Of a DNA stretch of 64,000 bases, positions 8,612-16,589 are shown one piece after another; position 1 is the stretch's first letter; each line of letters opens with the position of its first letter. A model generated the notes under the pieces. The model saw nothing but the letters and a program-made list of their open reading frames with translations. It ran no database searches and was not told the DNA's origin. Source of the DNA: JAJTZA01 sp041749815 (GTDB lineage Bacteria > Verrucomicrobiota > Verrucomicrobiia > Chthoniobacterales > Terrimicrobiaceae); the NCBI GenBank assembly GCA_041749815.1, contig JBGTAR010000117.1, positions 6,520-70,519 of the forward strand, written 5' to 3'. The translations under genes and the position numbers were made by a program.

Positions 8612-9820
8612 ATGAGTCCACTGCGCAAGCATTTTGCTTCCGCATTGATCGGGGTATTGCGTCAGCCTAGTGGATTTTTGCAGCACCCCTTTTTGGTTCC
8701 GGGCGGGTTGTATGGGGATGAGCAATGGGATTGGGACAGTTACTGGATGGTTCGAGGATACCTCAAGCTGCTGAAGGGGGCTGACGTCCTGCCGACTTTT
8801 CTGGATCACGCTCGGGGAACCTGGATCAATTTCTTTAAAAACCAGTCGGAAAACGGATCCGTACCGATCATGTCGAAGAGCAACAATCCGGATTTCTTCC
8901 GTTGCTGCACGCCCAGCGATAGCGAGAAGAACCAAGCCAAGCCGGTGTTTGGGATGCTTGCGTTGGAGGTGTCACAAGCGAGTGGATCCTTCGAGTGGGT
9001 CAGGCCCTATTTTGACCAACTGCTGTTTTACTACGCGCGTTGGTCGGGCCATTATCGTTCGGGATGCGGGCTATTGGTATGGGGATCCGATATAGCGATC
9101 GGGGTGGACTGCGATCCGACGACCTATGGGCGACCGGATTTTTCTTCCGCCAACTTGCTGCTGAATTGTTTCTTCTACAAAGACCTGCTCGCAGCAGCAG
9201 AGATTGCCGAGAGCCTTGGCCGGGGTGCGGATTCCGAACGGCTCCTTTGTGAAGCTGCGGTGACCCGGGCGGCGCTGCAGAGGGAATGCTGGGACGACAT
9301 TGATGCCTTCTATTATACCGTTGATGTGCACTGTGTGGATCGGCGCCATGTTCAGTATCCGACACTCAAAAAGGGGATGGACATGTCGTGGAGGACCATT
9401 CCTCTCAAGACAAAAATGTTCACCGGTTTTCTTCCCCTCTGGTGCGGTATTGCGACATCCGAGCAAGCGAGGTTACTGGTGGAGAGGCATTTGCGCAATG
9501 AGCAGGAGTTCGCCGCGCCGAAGGGAATCCGGACCATGGCAATGACCGAGCGCATGTACGACGCGACGACAGATTCCGCCAATCCCAGCAACTGGCTGGG
9601 TCCTGTGTGGGTGGTGGCCAACTACATGGTCTATGAAGGACTCCGCGGCTACGGATTCGATAACGATGCCAACGACTTGGCCCGGAAGACTCGCGACCTC
9701 CTCACCGACGATCTCGAGAAGACCGGCACCCTACACGAGAACTATCACCCGGAAAACGGTGCACCGAATTTTAACGCGGACTTCCTGAGTTGGAATGTGT
9801 TGGCTGCCATTATGGATTGA
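8612..9820 (+). CDS. (alpha/alpha)6-barrel glycosidase, GH63/trehalase-like
   Basis: I choose ATG 8612, which has a good ribosome site (GGGGAG, 7 bases upstream), over an upstream TTG at 8564; this gives 402 residues. The protein resembles the six-hairpin clan that includes GH37 trehalases and GH63 glucosidases: an early FLVPGGLYGDEQWDWDSYW strand-turn, a central GRPDFSSANLLLN, WLGPVWVVANYMVYEGL near residue 330, and a C-terminal HENYHPENGAP...FLSWN, which is the usual position of a catalytic acid. No signal peptide is seen, so it should be cytoplasmic. The substrate is not predictable from the sequence. It follows the regulator gene by about 200 bases and may share its control. Confidence 0.72.
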   Translation: MSPLRKHFASALIGVLRQPSGFLQHPFLVPGGLYGDEQWDWDSYWMVRGYLKLLKGADVLPTFLDHARGTWINFFKNQSENGSVPIMSKSNNPDFFRCCTPSDSEKNQAKPVFGMLALEVSQASGSFEWVRPYFDQLLFYYARWSGHYRSGCGLLVWGSDIAIGVDCDPTTYGRPDFSSANLLLNCFFYKDLLAAAEIAESLGRGADSERLLCEAAVTRAALQRECWDDIDAFYYTVDVHCVDRRHVQYPTLKKGMDMSWRTIPLKTKMFTGFLPLWCGIATSEQARLLVERHLRNEQEFAAPKGIRTMAMTERMYDATTDSANPSNWLGPVWVVANYMVYEGLRGYGFDNDANDLARKTRDLLTDDLEKTGTLHENYHPENGAPNFNADFLSWNVLAAIMD

Positions 9821-10144
9821 GCCATGATCCCGTATCTCAAATGAAATCTCGCCCAGAGGTGCCAGGACGCAGAGAAGAGGAGGCTATGATAAATTGAGCA
9901 AACATCTCACAGGAGACCGGTGATTTCGTTCCTACTCTCTGCGACTTGTAGGGAGTTTTTCTTCTTCTATTTTCCTTTTTAGCTCTCCTAAAATCCGAAG
10001 CCTACGACGAGCGGAGTCTGCAATTTACGCCACGATTTACTCTAGCAAGCAGTCCAGTGTTGTTCCTTTGAGGATTTCAATTTTGAAAGGGCGCTACAAT
10101 TCGGAAGAATAAATCATTGATTTAATGTTTTAATTTCTTTATTC
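9821..10144. other. Intergenic region without a recognised gene
   Basis: These 324 bases between two plus-strand genes contain no convincing frame. The first part has fragmented purine-rich text, the last part is AT-rich and holds the TTAA-type repeat described at 10121. A promoter for the following secreted protein is likely here. A 13-base palindrome AAATCATTGATTT lies at 10111-10123. Confidence 0.4.
10121..10134. promoter_or_regulatory. TTAA-N4-TTAA inverted repeat, candidate operator
   Basis: TTTAA-TGTT-TTAAT lies 10 bases before the start of the 1025-residue secreted GH5 protein. The spacing matches the inverted repeats at 7271 and 25943. It may be the same operator type. Low-complexity AT sequence makes chance similarity possible. 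Confidence 0.3.
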
Positions 10145-13100
10145 ATGCATCTTTCACCCTCCAACCCCACCCCCCACACAATGAATCCTCCCCTCACGGC
10201 TTCAACGCTAATAAAATTAAAGAATAATTCGCTGGATTTTATTTTTAAGTCCGTACGAACACTATCTACCACCCTTTTTCTAGGTTGGTTGCTATCCGAT
10301 CCCTGCCAGGCGAAAATATTGGTGAAAACCAATTTTGACGATGGGTTCGGGACAGGTTCTCTGGCTGAGCAACCGGCAATTCTAGGCAACCCGAATGATG
10401 CCGGATTTAGCGGGGCGTTCACCTATGCGCCGTGCTCGGCCGATGTGAGCGCGGGCAAACATCTCGCGGTATCCAGCGGCGTGAATTTGACGTACAACGT
10501 TTCCGGAGGCGGCACCATTGTTGGAGGCACGAACGCGGTGAGTTTTACGACATCGTGTTTCTCCGATTCCACGACAGCGACCCGTCTGCTGCCGACCGCG
10601 ATCACCGGCCAGGACGTCTACGTTTCGATTGTCCTGGACCCCATCGCGGCGGGTCAGTCAGCTACGACGGACCTTTTGTTCACGCTCGGAAGCCCTTCGA
10701 TCTACTCGCCGTTTATAGGGATTTATAATAGCAAAGCTGGTGCGGGGTTCTTCGGGGCCTACGGGGCGAGTGCCTCGTCCACCACGCCCATGACCTCCAG
10801 CAGCGGCCCGCATTTGTTGGTGGCTCGTTTCGTGTGGAATAGCAACATCAACAAATACGATTCCGTGCAGTTCTGGTTGAACCCGACAGCGGGAGCGTCC
10901 GCCACCCCCACCTCAAGCGTCACCGATACGGCCCATGCGTTTGCCAGCTTCAATGCGATGGGATTGTATGCCACCAATATGACGACCAATAGCGAGTACG
11001 CATTTGATTCCCTCGTGATCGGCACAACCTGGAACGATGTCATCCCGGTGGCGGGGGCGTCTGAAACGGACCCAACCGGCGGAGCAGTCATCAACTGGGA
11101 GAATCCCAATTGGGGAGGGTATCCCACCGGCCCCACCCTATGCAGCGAAGCCTTTAGCCAAGCGGGGAAAGCGACCATGACTGCCGCCCAAGGAGCAACC
11201 GTTCTGGACTTCGAGCAAACATCCGGATTTCAGGCAAGCCCATATCAACTGGGTGCAACCGGAGCTCTGAACCCGGTGCCGACCCTGTCCACCAACAAGG
11301 CATTGACGGCAGTCACAACCCCGAGTGGCACTGCCAAGATGGAATGGCGCAGCTACAATATGACCAATGATATCCTGAGCGCGCCCGATGCGACCCAGGG
11401 GATCTATTTGGCTAAGGATCGCGCCAGCGGCAGCGCCACGATGGTTTCTGGCTCGCAGGGGATCACGGCGAGCGTGCTCGCTGGAGTCAACGCCGGGACG
11501 TATCTTACTTTCGACAAGGACATCTCCAAGTTCAGCGTCGTAATCAATAGCAATGCTGAAGACTACCAGCCTCTTGTCGTGCTCTTCGACGCAAGTGGTG
11601 TGGCGATTCGAAAGTACTTTTTCGGTGGTGTGGGTAAGGGATTATCCACCTATTTCGGGATCATATCTCCGAGCTCCCTCATTCGCAGCGTTTGGATTGG
11701 CCAAAATGGAACCAACGCAGGATTAGTTCTCGATGATATCGCCTTTGTTCCGGGACTAGCGCCATCACCAGTTCAGACATTCTCCTTCGCAAATGGCGCT
11801 GCAGGATGGAGCTCCACGAGCGGAACGGTTATCGGAGCCAATTCCACCTACACCTCGCTGCAGGGCCCGAGCGGCCCGAGCGACGCGAAACTCTACCGCT
11901 CCATTACCTTGAATGCTGGCACCTATGAAATCAAAGGCACAGGGAATGGGGTATCAACCTGCGTCTGGGTCTCGCCCCTATTCGATCTTTCCTACTTCAT
12001 CGGTGCGCTCAACTTGACGCAAAGCAGCACATGGAGAACTGACCACCAGCGATTTAAGGTGTCGCAATCGGGGACCTATTTGTTGGTGATTCCGGCGGGG
12101 GCTGCTCCGGGCTATAACAACATACAGGCGGTGACTATTTCACCGGTGACGCCGACGCCCTACAGTTATGATACGGGAGCGATGGCCACTCAACGCGCGG
12201 CGCTTGGAGTTTCCCGTGGAGTGCAATGCCTTCAACAGTGGGAGCCGCTCGGTGCGCCGTTCTTTGCAGATCTGAAAAATACGTGGAAATGCAATGTGGT
12301 TCGTTATAATCTTAGGATGGATGGTACGCCAGCTACTCTGGCGGCGAGTCTGGCCAGAGCGAAAGTCGATATGGACTCGGCTCCGGCGGGACTCAAATTT
12401 GCGATTGCGCTAGCGGGGCCGCTGAATAACCTCCCGGCAAATATCGATTATTCCTCGCACGCCTATTGGAGTCGTGCTGATTTGAATGAGGCTTACTGTG
12501 AGACGTTGAAGATGGTCGTCAGCACTTTGGCCCCGACGCATTCGGCAAGAATCTGGGGCTATGATATTTGGAATGAGCCGCATGATGTTGACCAGATGCC
12601 CAACCCGCCACGCGAGTGGTGGCCGATAGCGGTCAATGTTCTACGAACCATCCGGTCGATTGATCCATACGCGTGGGTGATCTACGAAACTGGTCCCGGC
12701 GGCCAGTTCAGCGGTTTTTACGATCTTTCTCCACTGCCGGACACTGCCAACCGTATTATCTACTCTGCCCATTTCTATGAGCCAATGCCCTTTACTCATC
12801 AAGGAGTGTATTCCTCCTTGGCCGACTTGAATTGGCCAAACGCCAACGATCCACTAAGCAACTACTCTTCAACGACAACGAATCTCGCTGCTTGGCTGGC
12901 TCCCGTGGACGATTTTCTAGCCAGCTGGCCCGTGCCGATCTACGTGGGAGAATTCAGCGTCGTCCGCTGGGCCCCGAAGGCCGACGCCATCGCCTGGATG
13001 CGGGATGCTGTCGCGCTGTTCGAAGCGCGCGGATGGTCCTGGACCTATTTTGCCTGGCAGTCGTGGAATGGTTGGCGGTTGGACATGGATAATGTCTACG

Positions 13101-13222
13101 GCAAAGAACATTTTGGCCCGTTTAATGCGCCTATGACCACTGTCCCCTATCTGCCCCCTGGAGACACCGACTCCCGCGGCAAGGTAATTTTCGACGCACT
13201 AAACAACCCGCCCACACCGTAA
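10145..13222 (+). CDS. Secreted modular GH5-family glycoside hydrolase
   Basis: This 1025-residue protein has a long N-terminal leader with a hydrophobic segment (TLSTTLFLGWLLSD, about residues 40-54). The start could also be the ATG at 10181. Four regions follow. Residues about 58-300 form a LamG-like beta-sandwich resembling the PEP-CTERM protein at 23625. Residues about 306-537 form a module shared with the C-terminus of the giant FN3 protein at 16590. Residues about 540-665 form a carbohydrate-binding-like sandwich. From about 675 there is a GH5-type TIM barrel with IWGYDIWNEPHD (acid/base Glu near 810) and YVGEFSVVRW (nucleophile Glu near 936). The barrel closely resembles the GH5 at 21846. 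It is probably a secreted endo-acting beta-glycanase; the substrate is unknown. A hairpin terminator follows. Confidence 0.85.
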   Translation: MHLSPSNPTPHTMNPPLTASTLIKLKNNSLDFIFKSVRTLSTTLFLGWLLSDPCQAKILVKTNFDDGFGTGSLAEQPAILGNPNDAGFSGAFTYAPCSADVSAGKHLAVSSGVNLTYNVSGGGTIVGGTNAVSFTTSCFSDSTTATRLLPTAITGQDVYVSIVLDPIAAGQSATTDLLFTLGSPSIYSPFIGIYNSKAGAGFFGAYGASASSTTPMTSSSGPHLLVARFVWNSNINKYDSVQFWLNPTAGASATPTSSVTDTAHAFASFNAMGLYATNMTTNSEYAFDSLVIGTTWNDVIPVAGASETDPTGGAVINWENPNWGGYPTGPTLCSEAFSQAGKATMTAAQGATVLDFEQTSGFQASPYQLGATGALNPVPTLSTNKALTAVTTPSGTAKMEWRSYNMTNDILSAPDATQGIYLAKDRASGSATMVSGSQGITASVLAGVNAGTYLTFDKDISKFSVVINSNAEDYQPLVVLFDASGVAIRKYFFGGVGKGLSTYFGIISPSSLIRSVWIGQNGTNAGLVLDDIAFVPGLAPSPVQTFSFANGAAGWSSTSGTVIGANSTYTSLQGPSGPSDAKLYRSITLNAGTYEIKGTGNGVSTCVWVSPLFDLSYFIGALNLTQSSTWRTDHQRFKVSQSGTYLLVIPAGAAPGYNNIQAVTISPVTPTPYSYDTGAMATQRAALGVSRGVQCLQQWEPLGAPFFADLKNTWKCNVVRYNLRMDGTPATLAASLARAKVDMDSAPAGLKFAIALAGPLNNLPANIDYSSHAYWSRADLNEAYCETLKMVVSTLAPTHSARIWGYDIWNEPHDVDQMPNPPREWWPIAVNVLRTIRSIDPYAWVIYETGPGGQFSGFYDLSPLPDTANRIIYSAHFYEPMPFTHQGVYSSLADLNWPNANDPLSNYSSTTTNLAAWLAPVDDFLASWPVPIYVGEFSVVRWAPKADAIAWMRDAVALFEARGWSWTYFAWQSWNGWRLDMDNVYGKEHFGPFNAPMTTVPYLPPGDTDSRGKVIFDALNNPPTP

Positions 13223-13235
13223 TGGGAGCCTGTCA

Positions 13236-13257
13236 CTGCCGCTTGGCAGGCAAAAAT
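13236..13257 (+). terminator. Probable intrinsic terminator
   Basis: CTGCC-GCTT-GGCAG forms a compact stem-loop 14 bases after the stop of the modular GH5 gene. It is embedded in a longer GCCTG/CAGGC stem, but the following tract is A-rich (GCAAAAATATT) rather than T-rich, so termination efficiency on the plus strand is uncertain. Confidence 0.4.
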
Positions 13258-13350
13258 ATTCCAAGAGAGCCGTTGCGGGAAAGCTGAGGCCCACTATGTG
13301 GGCTGTGCTCTGTTGACGACTGGCTTGGTTGGACTGTTCCCAGCCGGTGA

Positions 13351-14121
13351 TCACTCCCGTTTCGTGGCTTCCAGGAAGCCTTTCAGCAGCTCTTTAGCAT
13401 ATCCTGCATGCCCGGCATCATTCGGATGCCATTTCACGCCTGGGCTTCCGCCTGTTCCGCTGCAGGCCGGGTCGAGCGCGTATTGTTCCACCGAAGCAAA
13501 GGAAATGTTCATTTCCTGGCAAACCCGGGACTGGATGGTGTCGATCAGGGCGGTGCGATCCGAGTAGCTTTTCTGTCCCAATTGGGGATTCCAGACTCCA
13601 GTGGCGATGATGATTGGGGGGGGAGTAAGTTGCTGTAGCGCAGATAGGAGAGCGGCATAATCTTTCTCGATCTTCTCCGCGCTGTCCTCTGGATCGACGT
13701 GTTCCCCGAGCTGCACAACCACAAGGGAGGGCTGGAATCTGATCGCGTCCGAGAGTCCCGCCAGAGCAGATCGGGGATCCCCGCCTTTACCAAAAAAGAG
13801 TCGGACGGGCTTTCCGTCCACCCGTGATCCGACCGCATCGGCCAGCAAATGCGCGTAGTCCTTGTCTTGGCTGCTGGCAGCCATCCCGGCAGTGTGGCCC
13901 CATTTTAAGCGTTCGACGGTATCCTCATTGAAGCCGTGCATGGTGATGCTGTCTCCTATGAAATAGATGCGGAACTCATTTTTCGACGGCACAAAATCGT
14001 CCAAACTGCCATGAACCTCCATCTGGGAAAGCTCCTTGCTGCCGATGTCCAGCGAGTCCTGGGCCGGGAGACCGCCTGGAAGGATCAGGAGCGCTGTGGC
14101 CGCCATGAGGTTGGGTTTCAT
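13351..14121 (-). CDS. SGNH/GDSL-type secreted hydrolase
   Basis: The start is the ATG at 14121, which overlaps the stop of the upstream gene (ATGA); this gives 256 residues beginning with a short signal peptide (MKPNLMAATALLILPGG). SGNH blocks are visible: IYFIGDSIT with nucleophile Ser58, GKGGDPRS for the oxyanion Gly, VVVQLGEHVD at block III, and WHPNDAGH carrying the Asp and His. Block III normally reads GxND; here the Asn position is His. The family includes carbohydrate esterases and sialate or rhamnogalacturonan acetylesterases, so a deacetylase of the target glycan is plausible. It is the last gene of a five-gene operon. Confidence 0.75.
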   Translation of the reverse strand: MKPNLMAATALLILPGGLPAQDSLDIGSKELSQMEVHGSLDDFVPSKNEFRIYFIGDSITMHGFNEDTVERLKWGHTAGMAASSQDKDYAHLLADAVGSRVDGKPVRLFFGKGGDPRSALAGLSDAIRFQPSLVVVQLGEHVDPEDSAEKIEKDYAALLSALQQLTPPPIIIATGVWNPQLGQKSYSDRTALIDTIQSRVCQEMNISFASVEQYALDPACSGTGGSPGVKWHPNDAGHAGYAKELLKGFLEATKRE

Positions 14122-14813
14122 TCGATCGTAACGGAGAAATCCTGGACGCTTCTGGCGTTTGTGGATTCCCCGAAAGACGAGAAACCTGCACTGCTCAGAT
14201 TTGGGGTGAAGCCAAAAGTTGTTAGGCTCGTTGGGTTGAGGACCATCCGCTCGTTGATGATGCAACTCAGCGTGTTGTCTTTTTTGTCATAGATTAAAGT
14301 GATCGAATTCATTTCCGATTCATTAAAGTTGGGGAGGCGCGTGCCGGAGGTCACCGCGTCTTGGGCCCTGGCGAGATATACTTCATAGCCACCATCGCCA
14401 TTGAGCAGGAGGAACATGCCCTCGGGCCATGTGTTGTCGAGACCGGTTTCGGGTTTTCCGATGCCAACGGCGATCCACCCGCCCGGCGTCGGCTGCACGC
14501 TGGCCTGGACCTCGATCACGTTCCCTTCCGAAGGCAGTTCGACGGCCGCCAAGGTTTGTCCCTTTGCTGCGAATGTGGCATAGGAATCGCCCTTGGTTCC
14601 TGCGAACTGAACCGTGTTGGCTTTGCAGATCCAGCTCACATCGCCTTGGGGCAGTTCGGTCCCGTCGATTGTTTCACCCGAAGTTCGATCTCCCCCCGAA
14701 AGGGAAAAGTCCTCTTTAATGAGGGTTTCGCATAGGGCAGATCCCCACGGGAGAGCTAACAGTGAAAGAGCGGCGAGGAGGGTGACATTGTGATGGCGGC
14801 GGCTGTTTTTCAT
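14118..14813 (-). CDS. Secreted LamG/concanavalin-like beta-sandwich protein
   Basis: The 231-residue protein has a clear signal peptide (LLAALSLLALPWGSALC) and one beta-sandwich domain starting ETLIKEDFSL. Features typical of laminin-G/3-keto-disaccharide-hydrolase-like folds are VIEVQASVQPTPGGWIAVGIG, MFLLLNGDGGYEVYLA, and a last strand VQDFSVTIE. No catalytic motif is recognised, so it is probably a carbohydrate-binding protein. It overlaps the downstream SGNH gene by 4 bases and lies 37 bases after the pseudopilin gene. Confidence 0.65.
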   Translation of the reverse strand: MKNSRRHHNVTLLAALSLLALPWGSALCETLIKEDFSLSGGDRTSGETIDGTELPQGDVSWICKANTVQFAGTKGDSYATFAAKGQTLAAVELPSEGNVIEVQASVQPTPGGWIAVGIGKPETGLDNTWPEGMFLLLNGDGGYEVYLARAQDAVTSGTRLPNFNESEMNSITLIYDKKDNTLSCIINERMVLNPTSLTTFGFTPNLSSAGFSSFGESTNARSVQDFSVTIE

Positions 14814-14850
14814 GATGTTTTATTGAATAATATTTTTATGATAGGGATAG

Positions 14851-15546
14851 TTATTGTGGGCCGTTCCCGTTCCAAAACGGATTTTCATTGCTCGGGCCGG
14901 GACTCATGGCGGGTGAGTCCTGTTTTTCGGAAGTTATATGGCCATCGACCCAGAGGACATTTGCAGTCTTTCCGGGATGGCGGAACGAGACGACATGATC
15001 CCACCGCCCGAAGCTCGGTGGCCGAACGTAGGCCCGCCATGCCAGGAATGATCCGTCGGGTTGACTCAGATTTTCACTGTCACAAAGAAGAACCGTCTGG
15101 CTTGGCTTGGCGACTTTGACATTCTTTGGCATCGCGCCGCCGTTGAGTTGCGGCCAGCTCAGGTAGTTGTAGTTGTATCCGTAACCAAACTGGTTCGGAT
15201 TGGCCGGACAGACGAATACCGGCAGATCCTTGGCCGATGTGAATGGGGTGGTTTCCGTGCGTTCCAGATATGGGGCCAGGATGCCAGTGATTTGGTTGAG
15301 TTCGGTGGCTTCTGCATCCCCAAAAGCCCCCGGAACGATGGCACCATCGTTGTCGGACGACCAGGCCTGTGCTGCGACATAAATTTGGCGCAAATTCGAC
15401 ATGCATTTCGCTGAGTGCGCAGCGGCCCGTCCGCGCCCGACCATGGGAAATGTCAATGCGGCGAGAATCCCGATGATGGCGACGACCACCAGCAGTTCGA
15501 TAAGCGTGAAAGCCAGGCGATTTCGGGGTTGTCGGGTTGGGATCAT
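14851..15546 (-). CDS. Pseudopilin-like protein (prepilin N-terminus, H-X9-DG type)
   Basis: The 231-residue product begins with a basic leader and the type IV prepilin cleavage/methylation segment FTLIELLVVVAIIGILAAL, then a long helix (CMSNLRQIYVAAQAWSSDNDG), a variable middle with paired Cys-containing loops (FVCPANPNQFGYGYNYNYL) and the C-terminal FRHPGKTANVLWVDGH pattern of H-X9-DG proteins. Such proteins are abundant in Planctomycetota and Verrucomicrobiota and are thought to be processed by prepilin peptidase and assembled or displayed by a type II secretion-like machine. Its start overlaps the GH29 stop by 4 bases, placing it firmly inside a glycan-enzyme operon. Confidence 0.85.
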   Translation of the reverse strand: MIPTRQPRNRLAFTLIELLVVVAIIGILAALTFPMVGRGRAAAHSAKCMSNLRQIYVAAQAWSSDNDGAIVPGAFGDAEATELNQITGILAPYLERTETTPFTSAKDLPVFVCPANPNQFGYGYNYNYLSWPQLNGGAMPKNVKVAKPSQTVLLCDSENLSQPDGSFLAWRAYVRPPSFGRWDHVVSFRHPGKTANVLWVDGHITSEKQDSPAMSPGPSNENPFWNGNGPQ

Positions 15547-16568
15547 GGATGCGTTTTGCGAAATGATTGCAGGTGATCGATATTGTGACGCAGACGTGCA
15601 AGAGCCTCTTGCATCTGCCGGGGGATCAGTCCGTGTTTGTCAGGACCCACATCAAGAAGCAGGTTTGCTCCGCGGCTTCGCGTGACAAGATACATCCCGA
15701 GCAATTCATCGTCACTGCGAGGGCGGTCACCCTTCACATGAAACCATTCCTTCCCGAGCGTGTCGCAGACTTCGTAGGGAAGATAGTAATCCTTTACGCC
15801 ATCGATTTCACGCCATTTGTTGCAACCGGTGAGGCTGCCGGGAAGGCCCCGCTCGATGGTGATCACATCGGTCGGCCAGGTGTTGTTGGCGATGAATTTC
15901 GACCCATCTCCGTAGCCGTGATTCATTGTGATCACGGTATCCGGCTGCCAGGCGGCAATTTGATGGTACAAGTCAGAGCGGTAGTCGCAGGGGAGGACGA
16001 TGGGGATGTCGATCCAAACTTGGGCGATCTTTCCATATCCGGTCAGCAACTCCTCCAACTGGGCGGTTTGGAAATCCTGATACACGCGGGTCGTAAAGGC
16101 CTCGCGCATCCCGTCACACTGATCCATGCGTCCACCCATGAGGTTGATATGATCCGTGGCGGTGAACGATCCGAATTTGTGTCGGTTGTCCCAGGAGCAA
16201 TAATACAGCCCCGGAAGAACTCCTCGCTTTTCGCAGGCGGTGACAAACGCTTCCACGACATCCGTTTTATTTCCGCTGGTGCCGACATTGTAATCGGTCA
16301 GTCGCGACGGCCAAAGGCAATGCCCGCCAGAATGCTTTGCGGTGAGAACGGCATATTTCATCCCGGCGTCGCGCGCGATGCTGACCCACTGATCAACATC
16401 CAATTTGTCTGGAGCGTAGAGCGCGGAGGGCTTCGTTCCGCTGGCCTGCTCGGTTCCTTCGAACGTGCTCATCCCAAAATGGATGAACATTCCATAGCCG
16501 AGAGTTTCCCAGGACTGAAGTTTTTTAAGCGACAAGCGCTGATTTCCTGTGATGGCGGTTTTTTTCAT
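15543..16568 (-). CDS. GH29 alpha-L-fucosidase-like protein, short form (second copy)
   Basis: Start chosen at the ATG at 16568 rather than an in-frame TTG at 16580; 341 residues. The sequence follows the protein at 1375 almost domain for domain: LGYGMFIHFGMSTFEG, KYAVLTAKHSGGHCLWPS, YYCSWDNRHKFGS, VWIDIP with the candidate nucleophile Asp near residue 187, YYLPYEVCDTLGKEWF and GANLLLDVGPDKHG. It also lacks the C-terminal sandwich and a signal peptide. It is flanked by a pseudopilin (4-base overlap) and by the giant FN3 protein (21-base gap), so a presumably cytoplasmic fucosidase is co-expressed with secreted partners. Confidence 0.85.
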   Translation of the reverse strand: MKKTAITGNQRLSLKKLQSWETLGYGMFIHFGMSTFEGTEQASGTKPSALYAPDKLDVDQWVSIARDAGMKYAVLTAKHSGGHCLWPSRLTDYNVGTSGNKTDVVEAFVTACEKRGVLPGLYYCSWDNRHKFGSFTATDHINLMGGRMDQCDGMREAFTTRVYQDFQTAQLEELLTGYGKIAQVWIDIPIVLPCDYRSDLYHQIAAWQPDTVITMNHGYGDGSKFIANNTWPTDVITIERGLPGSLTGCNKWREIDGVKDYYLPYEVCDTLGKEWFHVKGDRPRSDDELLGMYLVTRSRGANLLLDVGPDKHGLIPRQMQEALARLRHNIDHLQSFRKTHP

Positions 16569-16589
16569 GCGGGTGATCAATGAAGGCGC

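Noticed and set aside
15567..16583. A 338-residue plus-strand open frame
   Set aside because: It is the mirror of the GH29 gene, whose minus-strand product has all family motifs.
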